Assembly: GCA_002363695.1 (NCBI GenBank)
Contig: DEWO01000137.1
Coordinates: 1-8,473, forward strand
Origin: Prevotella sp. UBA3208
GTDB lineage: Bacteria > Bacteroidota > Bacteroidia > Bacteroidales > Bacteroidaceae
Reading direction: 5' to 3'
Length of the DNA stretch: 8,473 nt
Shown: positions 6,379 through 8,473 of the stretch, in pieces
Position numbering within the stretch: the first letter of the stretch is position 1
Layout of the letters: each line of letters begins with the position of its first letter
Made by a program: the position numbers and the translations under genes
Notes under the pieces: generated by a model
Told to the model about the DNA's origin: nothing
Databases searched by the model: none
The model's input: the letters and a program-made list of their open reading frames with translations, nothing else

Positions 6379-7674
6379 TCACTCTGTTCCTTCTTCAGGT
6401 ATATTGGGGACAATTGGTTCCTTGAGCCGCCCGGTCCAGTCCTCGATGAATGAGAGTATAATATAGGTGGCGAGTCCGAAGATGATACCGTCAGTGATGC
6501 TGCCCGTGATAGGCATGAGCAGGATGCAGAGGAAGGCGGGCACGGCTTCCCTTGGGCGCGAGATGCTGATGTGGCGAACGGAGCCGAAGAGATGGAAGCC
6601 AGCCACTACCAAGACGGGGGCGGTGGCAACGGCAGGGATGGCCAGGAACAGCGGGGCGAAGAACAGACTCAGCGCGAAGCAGAGAGCAACGACAAGGGCT
6701 GTAAGTCCGGTACGCCCGCCCTCGGCTACACCGGTGGCACTCTCGACGTATGTGGTCACGGTACTGGTTCCCAGGCAGGCTCCTCCCACGGTGCCGATGG
6801 CATCGCTGAGCATGATGCGCTGCATATGGGGTATCCGTCCGTTCTTACGGATACTGCCCGAGGTGGCCATCACACCGACGATAGTACCGAGACTGTCGAA
6901 GATGTCGAAGAAAAGCATGGTCAGCACGCAGACCCAGAGGTCGGGCGAGAGCAGATCGGCCCACGAGAACTGGCAGAATAGTGGGGCTGGCGTGTCGGGT
7001 AGCGAGAACAACGTGTCGGGCAGTGTGGTTACTCCCAGAGGAATGCCAGCCAGCGTGACGATTACGATGCTGAGCAAGAGTCCTCCCCGCAACCGCACGA
7101 TAGCGAATGCTCCCGTGAGCACCAGTCCAAGCAGGAAGAGCAGCGAGGAGGGACTGGTCAGGGTATTGATATGATTGAAAACAGTTCCGGTGGCAAGTAT
7201 TCCGCTGCTCTTCATGCCTATCATGGCTATGAAGAAGCCGATGCCGGCGGCGATGGCATATTTGAGCGAAGTCGGCACCATGTCGAAGATGACCTGGCGC
7301 ACATTGCTCACGCAGAGCAGGACAAAGAGAATGCCCTCGATGAGGACGGCAGTCAGTGCGAACTGCCACGGATAGCCCATCGAGAGGCAGACGGTCTCGA
7401 TGAAGAACACGTTGAGCGAAAGTCCCGGGGCCTGCCCAAAAGGCTTGCGTGCCAGAAAGGCCATGAGCAGTGTGCCGACGATGGTGGCAAGTGCGGTGGC
7501 GGTGAATACGGTAGCAACGGGAAAACCGACCTTTTCCAGGGGGGCGAACATGGCGGGCAGCAGCGCCAGGATATACGACATGGTGGCGAAGGTGGTGAGT
7601 CCGGCCAGCACTTCGGTCTTGAGGTTGTCGCGCAGCGGCGAGAAGCCTACGAGGGAGTAAAGCCTGTTTTTCAT
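6379..7674 (-). CDS. NCS2-family purine permease (AzgA-type)
   Basis: A 431-residue inner-membrane protein with many hydrophobic helices, of the length usual for the AzgA branch of NCS2 transporters, which import adenine, guanine or hypoxanthine with protons. Typical landmarks are TEVLAGLTTFATMSYIL (20-36), QAPGLSLNVFF (81-91), GIGFFIAMIGMKSSGI (144-159), FFDIFDSLGT (255-264, with the acidic residues of the substrate site) and GTSTVTTYVESATGVAEGGR (302-321). Position 86 is S where APGMGLN is commoner in AzgA proteins. The last 20 residues are hydrophilic and cytoplasmic. It starts 15 bp after the histidine kinase stop, with no room for a promoter, so it is likely made from the same transcript. 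The exact base transported cannot be read from the sequence. A strong hairpin follows the gene. Confidence 0.92.
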   Translation of the reverse strand: MKNRLYSLVGFSPLRDNLKTEVLAGLTTFATMSYILALLPAMFAPLEKVGFPVATVFTATALATIVGTLLMAFLARKPFGQAPGLSLNVFFIETVCLSMGYPWQFALTAVLIEGILFVLLCVSNVRQVIFDMVPTSLKYAIAAGIGFFIAMIGMKSSGILATGTVFNHINTLTSPSSLLFLLGLVLTGAFAIVRLRGGLLLSIVIVTLAGIPLGVTTLPDTLFSLPDTPAPLFCQFSWADLLSPDLWVCVLTMLFFDIFDSLGTIVGVMATSGSIRKNGRIPHMQRIMLSDAIGTVGGACLGTSTVTTYVESATGVAEGGRTGLTALVVALCFALSLFFAPLFLAIPAVATAPVLVVAGFHLFGSVRHISISRPREAVPAFLCILLMPITGSITDGIIFGLATYIILSFIEDWTGRLKEPIVPNIPEEGTE

Positions 7675-7689
7675 TTAAATTCTGCTTAT

Positions 7690-8473
7690 TTACGATTTGA
7701 ATGATGCGGGGATGACGAGGTCGAACTTTGAGCCGCCCGTATAGTCGGTGTCGAGGGTGAGCGTTCCGCCGAGTCGTTCGGCTATCATGCGTGCTACGGA
7801 GAGCCCGAGACCGGTCCCCTGTGCAAAGCTGTCGAGCTTGGCGAAGCGTTCGAAGATGTATTCGCGCTTGTCGGCAGGAATTCCCGGCCCGGTGTCTGCT
7901 ACGGAGAATCGGAGTCGGTCGCCTTCCTGGGTCAGCGAGAGCGTGATGCTGCCAAGGTGGGTGAACTTGGCGGCATTGTCGAGCAAGCGGGCAAGGACTG
8001 TCCGTATCAGATGGGGATAGGTGCTGACCATCAGTTCGTCAGACAACTGACAATGGTTTTCGAGCGTCACGTCTGCCGCTACCGACGGGCGGATAGTCTC
8101 TAAGGCCTGCGCCACGATGGCGGCAGGCGAATAGTCTTCGGCCGGCGGCAGTTCGGTGCTGCTCTCCAGGTCGGAAATCTGTATAAGGTCATCGAGTACG
8201 TTGGTCAGATGCAGCGTTCCTTCCTGGATGTGCTTGCTGATTTCGAGTCGCTCGGCAGCGGGCAGTTCGAAGTCGGGCATGGCGAGCACCTGGGTAAAGC
8301 CGCTGATATGGTTGAGCGGGGTGCGTATCTCGTGCGTCATGCTCTGGATGAAGGCTGTCTTGGCCTTGGATGCTGCTTCGGCGCGGTCGCGCTCGACGGC
8401 CAGTTGCTTGTTCTGCGCCACAACTACGTTGCGTTCGCGCTGCAACTGTCGGTTCTTGATTTCCAGCTGTCGG
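7690..8473 (-). CDS. Sensor histidine kinase, C-terminal part (5' end outside window)
   Basis: The last 260 residues of a two-component sensor kinase; the frame is open to the window edge, so the sensor domain is not seen. Visible residues about 1-38 are charged and rich in Q, E, R and A, forming a probable coiled-coil linker. The HisKA domain has FIQSMTHEIRTPLNHI with the phosphorylated histidine encoded at 8332-8334 (visible residue 47). The HATPase domain has all boxes: LLDNAAKFT (N166), DTGPGIP (from D193), IFERF and GTGLGLSVA (from G219). The protein ends about 30 residues after the G2 box, with no receiver domain, so it is not a hybrid kinase at this end. Its regulator is not in the window. 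The purine permease follows after 15 bp, which raises the possibility of linked function, but no sensing role can be inferred. Confidence 0.93.
   Translation of the reverse strand, partial: RQLEIKNRQLQRERNVVVAQNKQLAVERDRAEAASKAKTAFIQSMTHEIRTPLNHISGFTQVLAMPDFELPAAERLEISKHIQEGTLHLTNVLDDLIQISDLESSTELPPAEDYSPAAIVAQALETIRPSVAADVTLENHCQLSDELMVSTYPHLIRTVLARLLDNAAKFTHLGSITLSLTQEGDRLRFSVADTGPGIPADKREYIFERFAKLDSFAQGTGLGLSVARMIAERLGGTLTLDTDYTGGSKFDLVIPASFKS

Noticed and set aside
6571..6981. Gly/His-rich open frame on the + strand opposite the permease
   Set aside because: Its Gly, Glu and His richness is the reverse reading of hydrophobic Ala/Val/Leu codons of the permease. There is no independent support.
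8443..8445. A TTG codon as the true start of the histidine kinase
   Set aside because: The frame stays open to the window edge with coiled-coil-like sequence, and a sensor kinase needs an input domain. The gene is more likely cut by the window than initiated here.
1..8473. Mobile elements, defence systems, tRNA or rRNA genes
   Set aside because: No transposase, integrase, restriction or toxin-antitoxin motifs and no cloverleaf-like or rRNA-like sequence were seen. The coding space is filled by housekeeping, transport, signalling and glycosidase genes.

Overview
This window looks like chromosomal DNA from a member of the Bacteroidales, most likely a Prevotellaceae-type gut or oral anaerobe. 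The evidence is the protein style, two TAnnTTTG / TTTG promoters of the Bacteroidetes kind, start codons preceded by A/T-rich leaders instead of strong Shine-Dalgarno sequences, and a secreted glycoside hydrolase of the family 2 type common in these bacteria. Genus and species cannot be fixed from the sequence. All nine genes lie on the minus strand, so the layout is described from right to left, in the direction of transcription. No tRNA, rRNA, CRISPR array, insertion sequence or phage gene was seen.

Right end (8473-6379): the C-terminal half of a sensor histidine kinase, cut by the window edge, is followed after 15 bp by a complete NCS2/AzgA-type purine permease. The pair is probably co-transcribed. 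A strong hairpin ends this unit.

Middle (6188-4071): a 190-bp intergenic region holds two diverged copies of a hairpin plus promoter-like module. The copy next to the gene drives a three-gene operon. It encodes a stand-alone HD-domain hydrolase resembling the (p)ppGpp-hydrolase half of SpoT/MESH1, a DjlA-like membrane co-chaperone (TerB plus J domain), and the epoxyqueuosine reductase QueH of tRNA queuosine synthesis. The last two genes overlap by 22 bp. QueH carries an in-frame heptanucleotide repeat tract. An intrinsic terminator closes the operon, and the -33 element of the next promoter lies in its loop.

Left (3999-1): a housekeeping operon encodes Ffh (SRP GTPase), FolD (one-carbon folate metabolism) and a 60-residue one-TPR protein, with gaps of 2 and 6 bp. 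A perfect 11-bp inverted repeat straddles the last stop codon. After 66 bp comes an exported GH2 glycosidase (beta-galactosidase-like), whose C-terminus lies beyond the window.

Most genes are ordinary core or carbohydrate-use genes. The unusual parts are the heptamer repeats, the duplicated hairpin/promoter module, and a change in strand composition (C-rich to G-rich on the + strand) at about 6.2-6.4 kb without any change in gene direction.
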